The notes under the pieces are model-generated. The model saw only the letters and a program-made list of their open reading frames with translations, made no database searches and was not told the DNA's origin. This document shows, one piece after another, positions 62,596 to 64,000 of a DNA stretch of 64,000 nucleotides. Every line of letters starts with the position of its first letter. Within the stretch, counting starts at the first letter, position 1. The DNA is from Pseudomonas abieticivorans (GTDB lineage Bacteria > Pseudomonadota > Gammaproteobacteria > Pseudomonadales > Pseudomonadaceae), in assembly GCF_023509015.1 (NCBI RefSeq), contig NZ_CP094975.1, forward strand, positions 4,581,501 to 4,645,500, given 5' to 3'. A program made the position numbers and the translations under genes.

Positions 62596-63498
62596 ATGAG
62601 TGATCGCCAGCCGATCCCCAACATCAACATTGGCCAGGTTTACGACCAGCGCTACAGCGACGCCGAGGTGCATTACGACCGCCTGGGCAACCTGGCGGGG
62701 TTTTTCGGCCGTAACATGCCGGTGCACCGCCACGATCGGTTTTTCCAGGTGCACTACGTCAAGACCGGCGTGGTGCGGGTGTACCTGGACGACCAGCAGT
62801 TCGTGGAGCGTGGGCCGATGTTTTTCCTGACGCCGCCCACCATTCCCCACGCGTTCGTGACCGAGGCCGACGCCGACGGCCATGTGCTGACGGTGCGCCA
62901 GCAACTGGTGTGGCAATTGATCGACGCCGACCCAAGCCTGGCACCGGGCCCGCAGTTGCCAGCGGCCTGCGTGGCGTTGACGCCGTTGGGCGCGGAAGGT
63001 GAAGGGGAGGCGGCGCGCCTGGATTACCTGTTCGAGGAGCTCAACGGCGAGATCATTGCCACCCAGCCTGGCCGTGGCGCGGCGCTGGACAGCTTGACGC
63101 GGTTGATCATGACCCGTCTGCTGCGCCTGTGCGCCAACTCCCTGCCGGCGCGGCCGGCGCGGCACGAAGACTTGAAAATCTTCCATCGCTTCAATGAACT
63201 GATCGAGGCGCACTACCTGCAGCACTGGCCGTTGTCGCGTTACGCCGATGGCATCGGCGTGACCGAAGCGCGGCTCAACGACGTGTGCCGACGCATCGCA
63301 GACCTGCCGTCCAAGCGGCTGATCCTGGAGCGCCTGATGCAGGAGGCCAAGCGGCTGTTGTTGTTCACCGGCAGTTCGGCCAACGAGATCTGTTTTGCGC
63401 TGGGGTTCAAGGACCCGGCCTATTTCAGCCGGTTCTTCCAGCGCTACGCACAGATGACGCCCGGCGAGTATCGCCAGCGGCAATCGGGTTTGCGTTGA
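62596..63498 (+). CDS. hpaA: AraC-family activator HpaA of 4-hydroxyphenylacetate catabolism
   Basis: A 300-residue AraC/XylS regulator. The cupin-like N-terminal domain has NMPVHRHDRFFQVHYVKTG and GPMFFLTPPTIPHAFVTE. The C-terminal HTH pair contains YADGIGVTEARLNDVCRRI and ANEICFALGFKDPAYFSRFF. ATG 62596 fits family starts, though a GTG at 62593 is possible and no clear ribosome-binding site is visible. In E. coli HpaA activates the hydroxylase operon with 4-hydroxyphenylacetate as effector. Here it is divergent from the meta-cleavage operon. Confidence 0.9.
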   Translation: MSDRQPIPNINIGQVYDQRYSDAEVHYDRLGNLAGFFGRNMPVHRHDRFFQVHYVKTGVVRVYLDDQQFVERGPMFFLTPPTIPHAFVTEADADGHVLTVRQQLVWQLIDADPSLAPGPQLPAACVALTPLGAEGEGEAARLDYLFEELNGEIIATQPGRGAALDSLTRLIMTRLLRLCANSLPARPARHEDLKIFHRFNELIEAHYLQHWPLSRYADGIGVTEARLNDVCRRIADLPSKRLILERLMQEAKRLLLFTGSSANEICFALGFKDPAYFSRFFQRYAQMTPGEYRQRQSGLR

Positions 63499-63602
63499 TA
63501 GGGTCATGGCGATTCTTATTGTGTGCCTTTGTCGCCATCATCAAGGTTGCCCGCGGTGCGAAGAATGGCTTTTAGGTTGAACCGCTTGTACTTTCCATGG
63601 CG

Positions 63603-64000
63603 TTACCACAGGGCCAGCGTGTAGCCGATGATCACCCGGGTTTCGTCGATGTCGCTGGTCAGCCCGTTGCTGGAGCGAAAGGTGGCGTTGCGCAGGCGTA
63701 CGTTGACGTTCTTCAGCGGGCCGCTTTGCACGGTGTAGGCAAGGTCGGTGTCGCGCTCCCATTCGCGGCCGTTCGTCACCGTGGCGGTGTGCACGTGATT
63801 ACCGTCCACGTAGCGGGTCATGAAGGTCAGGCCGGGGATGCCCAGGGCGGCAAAGTTGTAGTCGTAGCGCGCCTGCCAGGCGTCGGTTTGAGCCTTGGTG
63901 AAAACGTTGACCGTGACCAGGTTGACCGAATACGGGTCCAGGCCCGGGTAGGCGAAGTCGCCGTCGCCCGAGAGGTTCTGGTAGCCCAGGCCAAATTTGT
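63603..64000 (-). CDS. OprD-family outer-membrane porin, 3' part (cut by window end)
   Basis: The C-terminal 132 or so residues of an OprD/Occ-family porin. The visible beta strands include GLGYQNLSGDGDFAYPGL, TDAWQARYDYNFAALGIPG and the conserved end ETRVIIGYTLALW, finishing in an aromatic residue as outer-membrane barrels require. The frame stays open to the last base of the window. Its position beside hpaA suggests uptake of 4-hydroxyphenylacetate or a related aromatic acid. Confidence 0.9.
   Translation of the reverse strand, partial: KFGLGYQNLSGDGDFAYPGLDPYSVNLVTVNVFTKAQTDAWQARYDYNFAALGIPGLTFMTRYVDGNHVHTATVTNGREWERDTDLAYTVQSGPLKNVNVRLRNATFRSSNGLTSDIDETRVIIGYTLALW

Overview
The window reads as a Pseudomonas chromosome, probably from the P. 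fluorescens/P. putida side of the genus. The evidence is high GC with Pseudomonas-style codon use, Pseudomonas-type REP/REPIN repeats with a RAYT transposase, a TgpA-type transglutaminase cluster, a split hpaG1/hpaG2 pathway and an OprD-family porin. There is no rRNA, tRNA, CRISPR array or prophage.

Layout. 1-1409: 3' part of an RND/MMPL transporter carrying a one-base frameshift. 1605-8167: a sugar-acid (arabonate-type) locus with a FadR/GntR regulator, an IlvD/Edd dehydratase, two MFS permeases and an AraD1/GguC-type FAH protein; a perfect FadR-type operator lies in the divergent promoter. 8289-10442: small Pseudomonas proteins and an exported lactonase. 10429-22734 (minus strand): nine tightly packed, mostly overlapping genes: moxR, DUF58, DUF4381, batA, batB-TPR, batD, sbcD, sbcC and a GST. 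22971-24014: patatin-like phospholipase, separated from moxR by an unusual poly-G spacer.

24222-33536 is the most striking part. Two giant convergent genes encode toxin/effector-like proteins that share a homologous module. One is an LRR protein ending in a NEL-type E3 ubiquitin ligase domain with a Cys-x-Asp motif. The other ends in an aspzincin (M35-like) metalloprotease motif. A second MoxR-DUF58-TgpA module (34056-37902) lies just beyond them, followed by CHAD, thioesterase, TatD, an MltF-like lytic transglycosylase and DoxX genes.

43730-52531: an aromatic catabolic locus with two SDRs, MoaF, a LuxR-type regulator, the two-component p-hydroxyphenylacetate 3-hydroxylase (oxygenase C2 and reductase C1, the latter frameshifted), an APC permease, a DUF3156-like protein and a FeaR-like AraC regulator preceded by a 36-bp near-perfect palindrome. 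52551-53320: a REP island around a frameshifted RAYT transposase. 53339-55034: a cupin and a PuuB/DadA-like FAD amine oxidase. 55155-62444: the homoprotocatechuate meta-cleavage operon hpaG1-G2-E-D-F-X-H-I, divergent from hpaA across a region with paired TTAAT-type repeats. The window ends inside an OprD-family porin.

Taken together, 43.7-64 kb probably converts an imported aromatic amine or acid to 4-hydroxyphenylacetate, then homoprotocatechuate, then pyruvate and succinic semialdehyde. Three single-base frameshifts (near 55, 48557 and 52811) hit otherwise well-conserved genes, so either recent decay or assembly indels must be considered.
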